Below, piece after piece: positions 47,381 through 57,176 of a stretch of DNA of 64,000 bases; within the stretch, counting starts at the first letter, position 1, and every line of letters starts with the position of its first letter. The stretch covers positions 2,957,241 through 3,021,240 of the forward strand of contig NZ_CP053835.1 in the NCBI RefSeq assembly GCF_013201725.1, read 5' to 3'. The notes below the pieces were generated by a model. The model was not told the DNA's origin, did not search any database, and saw only the letters and a program-made list of their open reading frames with translations. Position numbers and translations under genes: made by a program. The DNA is from Arcobacter defluvii (GTDB taxonomy: Bacteria > Campylobacterota > Campylobacteria > Campylobacterales > Arcobacteraceae).

Positions 47381-49195
47381 TTATGCAAATTTTTCTTTTT
47401 TCGCACTTCTTTTTCTTACAGTTGGATCTAATTCTCTTTTTCTTACTCTTACAGATAAAGGTGTTACTTCAACTAATTCATCATCTTCAATCCACTCTAA
47501 AGCATTTTCTAAAGACATTGTTCTTGGTGGAACTAATTTAATAGCTTCATCAGCACCAGAAGATCTAACGTTTGATTGTGCTTTTCCTTTAATTGGATTA
47601 ACATCTAAATCGTTATCTTTTGCATGTTGACCAATTACCATACCAACATATACTTTATCTTGAGGTTTAATAAACATTACTCCTCTATCTTGTAAGTTGA
47701 AAATTGAATAACCTAAAGCTTCTCCATTTTCCATAGATACTAATGCTCCATATTTTCTAGATTCAACTGTTCCAGAATATGGTCTAAACTCTAAGAATGA
47801 GTGATTCATAACACCCTCACCTTTTGTTTCAGTTAAGAACTCTGTTCTAATACCAATTAATCCTCTTGCTGGAATTTCAAATTCAAGTCTTGTGTAACCT
47901 TCACCCATTGGTACCATGTTTGTCATAGTAGCTTTTCTTTTTCCAAGTTTTTCAATAATTGCACCTGAAAATTCATCTGGAGTATCAATTACTAAGTGCT
48001 CAAATGGCTCCATTTTTACACCATTTTCTTCTCTAATAATAACTTCAGGTCTTCCAATACAGAACTCAAAACCTTCTCTTCTCATATTTTCAGCTAAAAT
48101 AGTAATTTGAAGCTCACCTCTTCCGTTAACTTTAAATTTACCTTCACCAATTTGCTCATATCCCATAGCAATGTTAGTGTTCATTTCAGCTTTTAATCTC
48201 TCATCAATTTTATTTGAAGTAACAAATTTACCTTCAGTTCCTGCTAATGGAGAATCATTAACTGCAAATGTAACAGAAAGTGTTGGTTCTTCAATATGCA
48301 TTGGGTCTAATGGCATTGGATTAACTGGATCACATAATGAATCACCTACATCAATAGTTTCAAATCCAGCAACCGCACAAATATCACCTGCACCAGCAGT
48401 TTTAATATCAATTCTTTCTAAACCTTTAAATCCAATAAGTTTAGAAACTCTTCCTTTTACTTTTTCTCCATCTGCTTTACAAAGCATAACTGTTTCACCT
48501 TGAGAAATTGTTCCATTAAAAATTCTAGCGATTCCAATTTTTCCAATGAAGTTATCATAATCTAGTGTAAATACTTGAAGTTGTAATCCATTTTCATCAG
48601 CACCTTGAGGTTTTGGAACTTCTTTTAAAATAGTTTCAAATAATGGTTTTAAATCCATATTTCCATCATTTGCATCATATCTTGCATAACCATCTCTAGC
48701 AGCTGCATAAATAACTGGGAATTCTAATTGGTCTTCATTTGCATCCATTTGAGCAAATAAGTCAAATACCTCATCAACAACTCTTTCAGGTTCTGCTGCT
48801 GGTTTATCAATTTTATTTACAACAACGATTGGTCTATGTCCTAAAGATAATGCTTTTTTAACAACGAATTTTGTTTGAGGCATAACTCCTTCTTGGGCAT
48901 CAACAAGTAATAAAACAGAATCAACCATTTTTAAAACCCTCTCAACTTCTCCACCAAAATCGGCGTGTCCTGGAGTGTCAATGATGTTAATTCTTACACC
49001 TTCATAATCAATTGCTGTGTTTTTAGAAAGGATTGTAATCCCTCTTTCTTTTTCGATAGCATTGCTATCCATTACTCTTTCATCTACATTTTGATGTGAA
49101 GAAAAAGTTCCTGATTGTTTTAATAACTCATCTACAAGTGTTGTTTTACCGTGGTCAACGTGCGCTATTACTGCGATATTTCTAATGTCTCTCAT
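47381..49195 (-). CDS. typA: Translational GTPase TypA/BipA
   Basis: Ribosome-binding GTPase involved in stress adaptation and large-subunit assembly, 604 aa. G1 [16 protein letters not shown]3 [14 protein letters not shown] and G4 VNKID are intact, and the C-terminal domain holds the basic segment [15 protein letters not shown]. It is divergent from the eptA-type gene, monocistronic, with a strong terminator. Confidence 0.95.
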   Translation of the reverse strand: MRDIRNIAVIAHVDHGKTTLVDELLKQSGTFSSHQNVDERVMDSNAIEKERGITILSKNTAIDYEGVRINIIDTPGHADFGGEVERVLKMVDSVLLLVDAQEGVMPQTKFVVKKALSLGHRPIVVVNKIDKPAAEPERVVDEVFDLFAQMDANEDQLEFPVIYAAARDGYARYDANDGNMDLKPLFETILKEVPKPQGADENGLQLQVFTLDYDNFIGKIGIARIFNGTISQGETVMLCKADGEKVKGRVSKLIGFKGLERIDIKTAGAGDICAVAGFETIDVGDSLCDPVNPMPLDPMHIEEPTLSVTFAVNDSPLAGTEGKFVTSNKIDERLKAEMNTNIAMGYEQIGEGKFKVNGRGELQITILAENMRREGFEFCIGRPEVIIREENGVKMEPFEHLVIDTPDEFSGAIIEKLGKRKATMTNMVPMGEGYTRLEFEIPARGLIGIRTEFLTETKGEGVMNHSFLEFRPYSGTVESRKYGALVSMENGEALGYSIFNLQDRGVMFIKPQDKVYVGMVIGQHAKDNDLDVNPIKGKAQSNVRSSGADEAIKLVPPRTMSLENALEWIEDDELVEVTPLSVRVRKRELDPTVRKRSAKKEKFA

Positions 49196-49288
49196 TGATT
49201 CTCTTTATATAAATTTTCGCGATTATACTAAATTTTTACTTATATTCCTATATTCATTACAAAAAGAAAACATTTTTTATAATATAAA

Positions 49289-49330
49289 AGATGAATAGAA
49301 TATGAATAAAAATTCATATTCTATTCATCT
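49289..49330. repeat. Perfect 19-bp inverted repeat in the typA/eptA intergenic region
   Basis: Arms AGATGAATAGAATATGAAT and ATTCATATTCTATTCATCT with loop AAAA. It lies 94 bp upstream of typA and 58 bp upstream of the phosphoethanolamine transferase. It may be an operator for one or both divergent genes or an mRNA hairpin in either leader. Confidence 0.75.
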
Positions 49331-49387
49331 ATTATTAATTTTTAAAGTATAAACTACCGTTAAATTTAATCATCTAAAAGGAATTTC

Positions 49388-50998
49388 TTGAAAATATCTT
49401 CACAATATAAATTAATCATATTTAGTTCAATATTTTTTACATTATTTTATAATTACTCATTTTTTACAAATGTAATAAAAACTTATAGTTTCAGTGGATT
49501 AAATAGTATTTATATTTTATCTACAGCTCTTTTATTAGTTAGTTTTTTAACACTGTTTTTTACAATATTTAGTTCAAAATATACTACTAAACCCTTATTA
49601 TTAATTACAATTATTATTTCTGCATTTGCAGCTTATTTTATGGATACATATCATGTGATTATTGATGATGAAATGATTAGAAATAGTTTACAAACTAATT
49701 TAAGTGAATCATCAGATTTATTTAGTTTAAAACTTGTTTTATATGTAGTTTTTCTTGCTATTTTTCCAAGTTATTTTATCTATAAACTTAAAATTGAATA
49801 CAAACCTTTTAGACAAGAATTATTTGCAAAATTAAAAACTATTATTTTATCTATCTCTATTATTCTAATTATTTTATTTAGTTTTAGTAAATTTTATACA
49901 TCTTTTTTTAGAGAACATAAACCTCTAAGATATCATGTAAACCCAATATACTGGATTTATAGTATTGGAAACTATGTAAATAAATCAGTAAATAGTGGCC
50001 CAATTGTTGTAAAAGAAATAGGTAAAGATGCAAAAATTATCCAAGAATATACAGATAAAGAGAAAAAAGAGTTAATTATTATGGTTGTAGGAGAAGCAGC
50101 TCGTGCAGATAGATTCTCTTTAAATGGTTATAAAAAAGAGACTAATCCATTATTAAAACAAGAAGATGTAATAAATTTTTCTAATATGTACTCTTGTGGA
50201 ACTTCAACTGCTCAATCTGTTCCTTGTATGTTCTCTATATTTGATAAAGCTGATTATGATTATAAAAAAGGAATTTCAACACAAAATGCACTAGATGTTT
50301 TAAAACATACAAATGATATAGACATTTTATGGAGAGATAATAACTCTGATTCAAAAGGTGTTGCTTTAAGAGTTGATTTTGAAGATTATAGGACAGCACA
50401 AACAAATACTATTTGTGATGATGAGTGTAGAGATGAAGGAATGCTTGTAGGGCTTGATGAATATATCAAAAATCATAAAGATAAAGATATATTAATTGTT
50501 CTTCATCAAATGGGAAATCACGGACCTGCTTATTATAAAAGATACCCAAAAGAGTTTGAAAAATTCACTCCTGTTTGTAAAACAAATCAACTTGAAGAGT
50601 GTACACAAGAAGAAGTAAGTAATGCTTATGATAATGCGATTTTATATACTGATTATTTCTTATCAAAAGTAATTAATTTCTTAAAACCTTACTCAAATGA
50701 TTATGAAACTGCAATGCTTTATATGAGTGACCATGGAGAAAGTTTAGGAGAAAATGGTTTTTATCTACATGGAATGCCATATATGCTAGCACCTGATGAA
50801 CAAAAACATATTGCTTCTGTTTTATGGTTAGGAGGAGAAATGAGAGAAGATTATGATATTGAGAAACTAAATTCTTATAAAAATAAAAGTTTTTCTCAAG
50901 ATAATTTATTTCACACTCTTTTAGGACTTTTTGAAGTTGGAACAGAAGTTTATAAAAAAGATATGGATATTTTAAATGATTCAAGAAAACCTGAATAA
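49388..50998 (+). CDS. Phosphoethanolamine transferase (EptA/EptC family)
   Basis: Inner-membrane sulfatase-fold enzyme that moves phosphoethanolamine from phosphatidylethanolamine to lipid A or other surface targets, releasing diacylglycerol. Five hydrophobic segments fall in the first 175 residues, followed by a periplasmic catalytic domain with VVGEAARADRFSLNGY near 231, the catalytic Thr in SCGTSTAQSVPCMFS near 279, and YMSDHGESLGENG near 447. Start is TTG after AAAGGAA. It overlaps the PAP2 gene by 23 nt. Length 536 aa. Confidence 0.92.
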   Translation: MKISSQYKLIIFSSIFFTLFYNYSFFTNVIKTYSFSGLNSIYILSTALLLVSFLTLFFTIFSSKYTTKPLLLITIIISAFAAYFMDTYHVIIDDEMIRNSLQTNLSESSDLFSLKLVLYVVFLAIFPSYFIYKLKIEYKPFRQELFAKLKTIILSISIILIILFSFSKFYTSFFREHKPLRYHVNPIYWIYSIGNYVNKSVNSGPIVVKEIGKDAKIIQEYTDKEKKELIIMVVGEAARADRFSLNGYKKETNPLLKQEDVINFSNMYSCGTSTAQSVPCMFSIFDKADYDYKKGISTQNALDVLKHTNDIDILWRDNNSDSKGVALRVDFEDYRTAQTNTICDDECRDEGMLVGLDEYIKNHKDKDILIVLHQMGNHGPAYYKRYPKEFEKFTPVCKTNQLEECTQEEVSNAYDNAILYTDYFLSKVINFLKPYSNDYETAMLYMSDHGESLGENGFYLHGMPYMLAPDEQKHIASVLWLGGEMREDYDIEKLNSYKNKSFSQDNLFHTLLGLFEVGTEVYKKDMDILNDSRKPE

Positions 50999-51689
50999 AC
51001 AAATTTTCATAACAGCTATTTTATTAATAGCTGTACTTTGTTTATTTCAATTTACAAATCTTGATATTTATGTACAATCATTTTTTTATGATTTTAATAC
51101 AAAAGATTGGTTTATAGATAAAAATGAACCTATATTAAGATTCTTTTTATATGATGGATTAAAAAAAGTAATTATTCTTTTTAATGTTCTAATATTAATT
51201 GCTTTACTGTTTTTTAGAAAAAAACAAATAGTTCAAAAGTATAAAAAGGGTTTATTAATAGTTTTACTTTCATCTATTTTTATTCCAAGTATTATTGGAA
51301 GTTTGAAAGCCTTTACAAATACTCCTTGTCCTTGTAATATTGTAAAATTTGGTGGAACATATCCAGAAAAAAAAGTTTTTGATTCTTATCCAGAAGGTTT
51401 TGTACAAAAATCTAAAGTAAAATGTTGGCCTGCAGGTCATGCAAGTGGTGGTTTTGCTTTAATGTCACTTTTCTTTTTATTTAAAAAACCAAGAAATCAA
51501 AAAATTGCTTTAACTAGTGTATTAATTCTTGCGTGGTCAATGGGAAACTATAAAATGCTTTTAGGTGACCATTTTTTAAGTCATACTATAATCACCATGC
51601 TTTTGGCTTGGCTTATAATATTAATAATAGTAAAATTCATTTCATTCAAACAACAAAGGCGAACTTTTGAGAAACCAACCAAAATATAA
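50976..51689 (+). CDS. PAP2-family membrane phosphatase
   Basis: 237 aa with about six membrane segments. PAP2 motif parts are KAFTNTPCPCNIVKFGG (first motif, altered: no Arg-Pro), WPAGHASGG and GDHFLSHTI. Lipid phosphatases of this group include lipid A 1- and 4'-phosphatases and undecaprenyl-pyrophosphate phosphatases. Placement between eptA-type and dgkA genes suggests work on lipid A or on the lipid products of EptA. Confidence 0.82.
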   Translation: MIQENLNKQIFITAILLIAVLCLFQFTNLDIYVQSFFYDFNTKDWFIDKNEPILRFFLYDGLKKVIILFNVLILIALLFFRKKQIVQKYKKGLLIVLLSSIFIPSIIGSLKAFTNTPCPCNIVKFGGTYPEKKVFDSYPEGFVQKSKVKCWPAGHASGGFALMSLFFLFKKPRNQKIALTSVLILAWSMGNYKMLLGDHFLSHTIITMLLAWLIILIIVKFISFKQQRRTFEKPTKI

Positions 51690-52026
51690 TTTTTTTAAAA
51701 ACACATCTTATGCTTTAAAAGGTTTAGTTGATTTAATAAAAACAGAAAGCTCATTTAAAATTGAATTGATTATAACTTTAGTTTTACTTCCTGTTATTAT
51801 TTTTATAGATACAACTTTGACAAATAAAGCTCTATTATTTATAACTTTAATGGGAATGATTTTAGCAGAAACAACAAATAGTGCTATTGAACGGGTTGTT
51901 GATTTAGTAACTTTAGAACATCACGATATGGCAGGACGAGCAAAAGATGTTGGTAGTGCAATTGTATTTTTAAGTATTTTTATTTTTGTTGTTACTTGGC
52001 TTATCATTTTAATAGACATTTTTTAA
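51667..52026 (+). CDS. dgkA: Diacylglycerol kinase
   Basis: Integral membrane kinase, 119 aa, with three membrane helices and the family motif AETTNSAIERVVDLV. It phosphorylates diacylglycerol to phosphatidate, which recycles the by-product of phosphoethanolamine transfer. Start is TTG after AAAGG, overlapping the PAP2 gene by 23 nt. Confidence 0.92.
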   Translation: MRNQPKYNFFKNTSYALKGLVDLIKTESSFKIELIITLVLLPVIIFIDTTLTNKALLFITLMGMILAETTNSAIERVVDLVTLEHHDMAGRAKDVGSAIVFLSIFIFVVTWLIILIDIF

Positions 52027-52115
52027 ACTTTGTCAAGAAATTGTCAATTAAATTAACAACAAAAATTTAAACTATTATTCTAAACTTCTAATAATATAAA
52101 ATATTAGGAGGAATT

Positions 52116-52517
52116 ATGAAAGCTTTAATTATCTCAGCTTTAGTTGCCAGTTTAAGTTTTAGTGCAACTGTTGATGATTATTTAGATTCATTAAAACAGG
52201 AAGTTCTTAAAGAAAATCCATCTTTTAAAGATTTTGATGCAAAAAGAGGGGAAGAGATTTTTACATCAAAACATATAGGGAAAAAAGGCAAAGAGATTTC
52301 ATGTACAACTTGCCATGGAGCAAATCTACAAAAAGCTGGTGAAAATATTTTTACTACTAAAGTAATAGAACCACTTTCTCCAAAAGCTAATAAAGAAAGA
52401 TTTACTGATATAAAAACTATTGAAAAATGGATGAAAAGAAACTTCAATGATGTTTACAATCGTGAAGGAACAGCTCTTGAAAAAGGTGATGTAACTACAT
52501 ACATCATAAATCAATAA
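52116..52517 (+). CDS. DUF1924/SHP-like c-type cytochrome
   Basis: 133-aa periplasmic monoheme cytochrome. A signal peptide (MKALIISALVASLSFSA) and one CTTCH heme site near 68-72 are visible. DUF1924 proteins include the sphaeroides heme protein (SHP) type, which is encoded with diheme cytochrome c and a cytochrome b, exactly the gene order here. RBS TAGGAGGA is strong. It begins the cytochrome operon. Confidence 0.82.
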   Translation: MKALIISALVASLSFSATVDDYLDSLKQEVLKENPSFKDFDAKRGEEIFTSKHIGKKGKEISCTTCHGANLQKAGENIFTTKVIEPLSPKANKERFTDIKTIEKWMKRNFNDVYNREGTALEKGDVTTYIINQ

Positions 52518-52527
52518 AGGATAAAAT

Positions 52528-53040
52528 ATGAAATATCTAATTTTTTTAAGTTTAATGATAAATGCTTTGTTTGCAGAAGGTTATTCATCAATGCCAGATG
52601 TTGCACCTGTTAAAAATGACTTATATATAAAAGAGTGTGGAAGTTGTCATTTTCCGTATCAACCAGGATTACTTCCAAGTAATGCATGGAATAAAATGAT
52701 GTCAAATTTAGAAAATCACTTCAATACTGATGCATCACTTGATGATGAAACTTTCAAAACTTTATCAAAATATTTAAATGATAATAGTGCAGAAAAAAAT
52801 ATGCAATATAAAAGAAGTAATAGAATTGTTTCTAGTTTAAATCCAAATCAAATACCTGATTCTATTTCTACAACTCCTTATATGGTAAAAAAACATAGAG
52901 AAATTAGAAAAGATTTAATTACTCAAAAAGAGGTAAAAGGTCTGTTTAATTGTATAGCTTGTCATACAACAGCAGATAAAGGAATATATAGTGAAAGAGA
53001 TATAAAAATCCCAAATTTTGGTAGATGGGAAGATGATTAA
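52528..53040 (+). CDS. Diheme cytochrome c (DHC family)
   Basis: 170-aa periplasmic electron carrier with signal peptide and two heme sites, CGSCH near 33 and CIACH near 144. The DHC family donates electrons to SHP-type cytochromes. RBS AAAGGA, 10 nt after the previous stop, and the next cytochrome gene follows after 10 nt. Confidence 0.88.
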   Translation: MKYLIFLSLMINALFAEGYSSMPDVAPVKNDLYIKECGSCHFPYQPGLLPSNAWNKMMSNLENHFNTDASLDDETFKTLSKYLNDNSAEKNMQYKRSNRIVSSLNPNQIPDSISTTPYMVKKHREIRKDLITQKEVKGLFNCIACHTTADKGIYSERDIKIPNFGRWEDD

Positions 53041-53050
53041 AGGATAAATC

Positions 53051-54167
53051 ATGGAAAAATCATATATTTGGTCACTGCCAACAAGAGTTTTTCACTCTTT
53101 GTTTGCAGTTTTTATATTGTTAGCTTTTTTAACAGATGATGATAAATTACTGAATTATCACGCTGTAATTGGATATTCAATCTTTATTTTATTAGTTTTT
53201 AGAGTATTTTGGGGATTATTTGGTCCTAAATATTCAAAATTTAAAGATTTTCCAACTGGTAAAAAAAATGTAAAAGAATTTCTGAATAATATCTTTGAAG
53301 AAAATCAAAAATATTTAGGTCACAATCCACTTGCTTCTTATGTAATGATAGCTATGCTTGTAGTTGTATTTTTAACAATATTTACAGGTGTTTTAGCTTT
53401 TGGAGTACAAGAAGGAAAAGGCTTAGTATCCTTTTTAAATGATACTCTTTTTAAAGATATGAAACTATTTAAAGAGATTCATGAAGTTTTAGCAAATATT
53501 CTTATTGCTTTAATTGTTGCTCACGTAAGTGGTGTGATGGTAGATAGATTTTTACATAAAAAACATCAAACTTTAAACTCTATAGTAACAGGCTATAAAA
53601 TGACAAATGAGAGTGAAAATATAAAACTAAATATTTTTCAAAAACTTTTTGCTCTTTTGATGTTTATAGTTTTTATTGGATTTTTGATATTCAATTTAAT
53701 TGAACCAAAAAATGTTTTTATTGCTTCAAAATTTGAACCAATAGATTATAAGACACAAAATGAAGTTTTTGTAACCGAGTGTGGAAGTTGCCATACTCTT
53801 TATCCCACCCAATCTTTTGCCTAAAAAATCATGGGAATTAATCATGGGTGATTTAGAAAATCATTTTGGAGATGATGCTTCAGTTGATGATGAAACAAAT
53901 AAAGAAATTTTAGCTTTCTTAGTAAAAAATAGTGCAGAAACTTCTACTATGCAAGCTAGTTGGAATTTTTTAAATTCAATTGGAAATAAAGATATAATAG
54001 CTTTAAGCCAAACAGATTATTGGAAAAGAAAACACAAAGATATTCCAAAAGAGATTTTTGAGAATCCAAAAGTAAAAAGTATCTCAAACTGTAAAGCATG
54101 TCACACAGATATCGAAAAAGGATTAATTGAAAATGAAAATATTAAAGATATTTCTGATTTTAAGTAG
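53051..54167 (+). pseudogene. Cytochrome b561-DHC fusion interrupted by a +1 frameshift
   Basis: The first 215 residues form a di-heme b561-type membrane domain (SLPTRVFHSLFAVF..., NYHAVIGY, HEVLANIL, VAHVSGVMVDR). A DHC-like periplasmic domain then begins with CGSCH, but the frame breaks at the CCC/CCC run around 53804-53810 and stops at 53824. Reading one base less gives YPPNLLPKKSW and continues to a second heme site CKACH, ending at 54167, in good alignment with the DHC protein upstream. The full product would be about 371 aa. It may be a sequencing error, a recent mutation or a natural truncation that leaves cytochrome b intact. Confidence 0.8.
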
Positions 54168-54522
54168 TCTGTTTTTTGTTTTAAATGCAGATGATGATAA
54201 ACATAAATATAAACACTCTTATAAAAATCTTGATTATTTAGATTTAAATGATTCCCAAGTGAAAGCTATTAAAAAAGCTTTACTTGATTTAAAAAAAGAT
54301 TATAAAGATTTTTATGAATATAAAGATGAACAAGAAGATATTTTAGAAGATATTATAGAAGCAGATAATTTTAATGAAGAGTTATATTATAAGATTATTA
54401 TGGATTTAAGAACAAAAGCAGCAAAACTAGAAGTTAAAAGAATAAAAAAAATACATGAAATCTTAGATAAGAAACAGAAAAAAGAGTTTGCAGACTATTT
54501 GGAGGAATGGAAAATTGAATAA
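54127..54522 (+). CDS. Spy/CpxP-like periplasmic protein
   Basis: 131 aa with signal peptide (MKMKILKIFLILSSLFFVLNA) and a very charged helical mature chain containing an 'LDLNDSQVKAIKKAL' segment like the LTxxQ motif. Such proteins often sense envelope stress and regulate an adjacent two-component system, as would fit the RR/HK pair downstream. TTG 54127 has AAGG 5 nt upstream; ATG 54133 is the alternative. Confidence 0.7.
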   Translation: MKMKILKIFLILSSLFFVLNADDDKHKYKHSYKNLDYLDLNDSQVKAIKKALLDLKKDYKDFYEYKDEQEDILEDIIEADNFNEELYYKIIMDLRTKAAKLEVKRIKKIHEILDKKQKKEFADYLEEWKIE

Positions 54523-55177
54523 AAAAGTTTTATTAATCGAAGATGATTTACAAATGCAAAAATTTATAATCGAATATTTAAAAGATTATGGTTTTGATTG
54601 TATTGCATTTGACCAACCAAAAGATGCAATTGAGAATTTTAAAGAAAACGATTATTCAATCATAATTCTTGATCTGATGCTTCCAGAGATGGATGGTTTT
54701 GATTTATTTAAAAAATTAAAACAAATAAAAGATGTTCCTATTATTATCTCCAGTGCGCGTGGTGATATAGGAAATAAAATCCATGGTTTTGAACTTGGAG
54801 CTGATGATTACCTTGCAAAACCCTATGAACCAAGAGAATTGGTTTTAAGAATAGAACATATTTTGAAAAAAAGTTTTAATAAAACTATGAGTGTTGGTGA
54901 TTTTGTAATTGATAAAGAAAATCGTACTGTTTTTATGGATGATTATGCTATTGATTTTACAAAAATTGAATTTGAGATTTTTTTATTTTTAGTTGAAAAT
55001 CAAAATAAAATCTCTTCAAGAGAACAGATTTTAAATGCAACAACACTTGATATTAATACAAAAAATAGAACAATTGATATGCATATTTCAAACATAAGAT
55101 ATAAAATTGGTGATGATTCAAAAAATCCTAAATATATCAAATCTGTTTGGGGTATTGGTTACAAATTTGTAGGTTAA
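54515..55177 (+). CDS. OmpR-family response regulator
   Basis: 220 aa. Receiver domain with acidic pocket IEDD, phospho-acceptor Asp in ILDLMLPEMDG near 49 and Lys in YLAKPYEPREL; C-terminal winged HTH with SVWGIGYKFVG. I choose TTG 54515, which has GGAGGA 8 nt upstream and overlaps the Spy-like gene by 8 nt. Likely regulator of the cytochrome operon it terminates. Confidence 0.92.
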   Translation: MNKKVLLIEDDLQMQKFIIEYLKDYGFDCIAFDQPKDAIENFKENDYSIIILDLMLPEMDGFDLFKKLKQIKDVPIIISSARGDIGNKIHGFELGADDYLAKPYEPRELVLRIEHILKKSFNKTMSVGDFVIDKENRTVFMDDYAIDFTKIEFEIFLFLVENQNKISSREQILNATTLDINTKNRTIDMHISNIRYKIGDDSKNPKYIKSVWGIGYKFVG

Positions 55178-55178
55178 A

Positions 55179-56369
55179 ATGTCAATATTAAAAAAAATAT
55201 CTTTTTTATTTGTTATAAGTCTTATTTTGATGACTATTATTGGTTCTTGGATTGATACTATAAATTCAAAAAGAATGGATAATTTAGTTAAAGAAAAATA
55301 CCTAAAAGTAATAGAAGATATTTTTAGAAATATTGAAAACAAAAACTATATAAATTCAGTTTTTGAGAAAAATCAACTTGAACTTTTAAAAGATTTTAAA
55401 GATTCAAATGAAGAGATTATTTATGAACAAAACTATACTTTTGGACATATTATTATTCTAAAAAGATCTTTTGCAGATGAATTTATTATAAAAATAAAAT
55501 ATCTTGATGAAGAGTATATTTTAAAAACTCCCGATGAACAAAATCTAAATGATAAAACTATTTTAAATCTTCTTGTGTTTTTAGATATTTTCGCACTTTT
55601 TCTTATCTTTTTATATATCATAAAACTATTGACTCCTTTAAAAACTATCACTAAAGAGATAACAAATTTTGCAAATGGTGATTTATCAACAAGAATAAAT
55701 ATAAACTCGAAAGATGAAATAGGAACATTAGCAAAAACTTTTAATAGTATGGCAAGTTCACTTGAAAACTCAATAAAAACAAGAGAAGAACTCCTAAGAG
55801 ATATAGGTCATGAACTAAGAACGCCAATAGCAAAAGGAAAATTTGCGATAGAAAAAATAGATGATTTTTCACAAAAAGAGTTACTCAAAAAAATCTTCTT
55901 GGATTTAGAAATCTTAACAAATGAACTAATTGAGCTTGAAAAGCTAAATCTTACAAAATTAAATATATCAACATTTAGTGCAGAAACTTTAGTTTTAGAA
56001 TCTTTAGGAAAACTATATTTAGAAGATGAATCAAAAATAGAAATTGAGATAAATGAAGATTTTAAAATAGATGCTGATTTATATTATCTTTCAATAGCTC
56101 TAAAAAACTTAATTGATAATGCTTTAAAATATGCTATTTCATTTCCAATAATCATAAAAGTAAATAAAAATGAAATCTCTATTTCAAATAAAGGAAAACA
56201 ACTCTCTAAAGAGTTTGAATACTATCTAAAACCTTTTACGCAAGAATTAAGTCAACGAGATGGCTTTGGTTTAGGACTTAGTATTGTAAAAAAAATCCTT
56301 GATAGACACAATTTCCAACTACTCTACTCTTATGAAAATGAATTTAATATTTTTAAAATTGTTTTATAA
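55179..56369 (+). CDS. Sensor histidine kinase
   Basis: 396 aa. Membrane segments at about 6-24 and 128-150 flank a short periplasmic sensor. A HAMP domain (about 152-205), the H-box DIGHELRTPIAKGKF near 212 and an ATPase domain with NLIDNALKYA and GFGLGLSIVKKI follow. Partner of the response regulator 1 nt upstream. Confidence 0.93.
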   Translation: MSILKKISFLFVISLILMTIIGSWIDTINSKRMDNLVKEKYLKVIEDIFRNIENKNYINSVFEKNQLELLKDFKDSNEEIIYEQNYTFGHIIILKRSFADEFIIKIKYLDEEYILKTPDEQNLNDKTILNLLVFLDIFALFLIFLYIIKLLTPLKTITKEITNFANGDLSTRININSKDEIGTLAKTFNSMASSLENSIKTREELLRDIGHELRTPIAKGKFAIEKIDDFSQKELLKKIFLDLEILTNELIELEKLNLTKLNISTFSAETLVLESLGKLYLEDESKIEIEINEDFKIDADLYYLSIALKNLIDNALKYAISFPIIIKVNKNEISISNKGKQLSKEFEYYLKPFTQELSQRDGFGLGLSIVKKILDRHNFQLLYSYENEFNIFKIVL

Positions 56370-57113
56370 TTTATTTGCAACTACTCTTAATCTAACATAA
56401 TCAGCAAGCCAACCAAACTCTTCTGAATAAATTTTATTTTTTAAAATCTTTTCAACTTCTTCTTTAAAAATCTCTTTTTGTTTTGTTGTCAAATTTTTAG
56501 TTATTCCATTTGCAAAAATATCCAACCAAACTTTTATATCTTCAATTTTTGTTGGTCTATTTATCAACTCTATTGATTCAATTTCAAAGCCATTTTTTTC
56601 TAATATTTTTTTATATTCAATATCACTTATAAAGTTCCAAGGATTATTAAACTCTCCAAAATCTTTATGTTTAAAAAAAACTTCACTCATAGCTTCACAT
56701 AAAAATTTTATATTTCCATAACCACCAAATTCAGCTACAAATTTTCCATTCTTTTTCAAAACTCTAGCTATTTCTTTTGCACTTTTATCCAAATCTTTAA
56801 CCCAATGTAATACTGCATTTGAAAAAACTTTATCAAAACTCTCATCTTCAAATTTTAAATCTGTAACACTCATAACAAAAGTTTTTATACCTTTTTCTTT
56901 TGCTTTTAAAACCATCTCTTCACTTAAATCAATTCCGATTACATTTGCACCTTGATTTTGTATCTTTATTGCTAAAGTTCCCTCTCCACAACCTAAATCC
57001 AAAATCTTTTCATCTTTTTTCACAGCTAAAATATCAACTAAAGAAAAAGCCAAATTTGAAACAAAACTTGCTTTTTGTGAATAATCACCTGCATTCCAAA
57101 TATTTCCATTCAT
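56364..57113 (-). CDS. Class I SAM-dependent methyltransferase
   Basis: 249 aa, with motif I ILDLGCGEGTLAIKI near 37 and motif IV region FSNAVLHWVKDLDK near 96. Overall it resembles trans-aconitate methyltransferase/BioC-like small-molecule enzymes, but the substrate cannot be assigned. It converges on the kinase gene with a 6-bp overlap. Confidence 0.85.
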   Translation of the reverse strand: MNGNIWNAGDYSQKASFVSNLAFSLVDILAVKKDEKILDLGCGEGTLAIKIQNQGANVIGIDLSEEMVLKAKEKGIKTFVMSVTDLKFEDESFDKVFSNAVLHWVKDLDKSAKEIARVLKKNGKFVAEFGGYGNIKFLCEAMSEVFFKHKDFGEFNNPWNFISDIEYKKILEKNGFEIESIELINRPTKIEDIKVWLDIFANGITKNLTTKQKEIFKEEVEKILKNKIYSEEFGWLADYVRLRVVANKL

Positions 57114-57176
57114 AATTAATTCCTTTTTATTTTAAGAAATTTTATATTTTTTGAGAAATTAAAAGTATAAGAAAAG

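Noticed and set aside
48171..48503. Frame opposite typA of 110 aa
   Set aside because: Antisense to a highly conserved GTPase, no start signal and no family resemblance.
53781..54167. Treating the second diheme fragment as an independent gene
   Set aside because: It lacks a signal peptide and its first codons overlap the cytochrome b gene; alignment with the upstream DHC protein shows it is the shifted remainder of the same gene.
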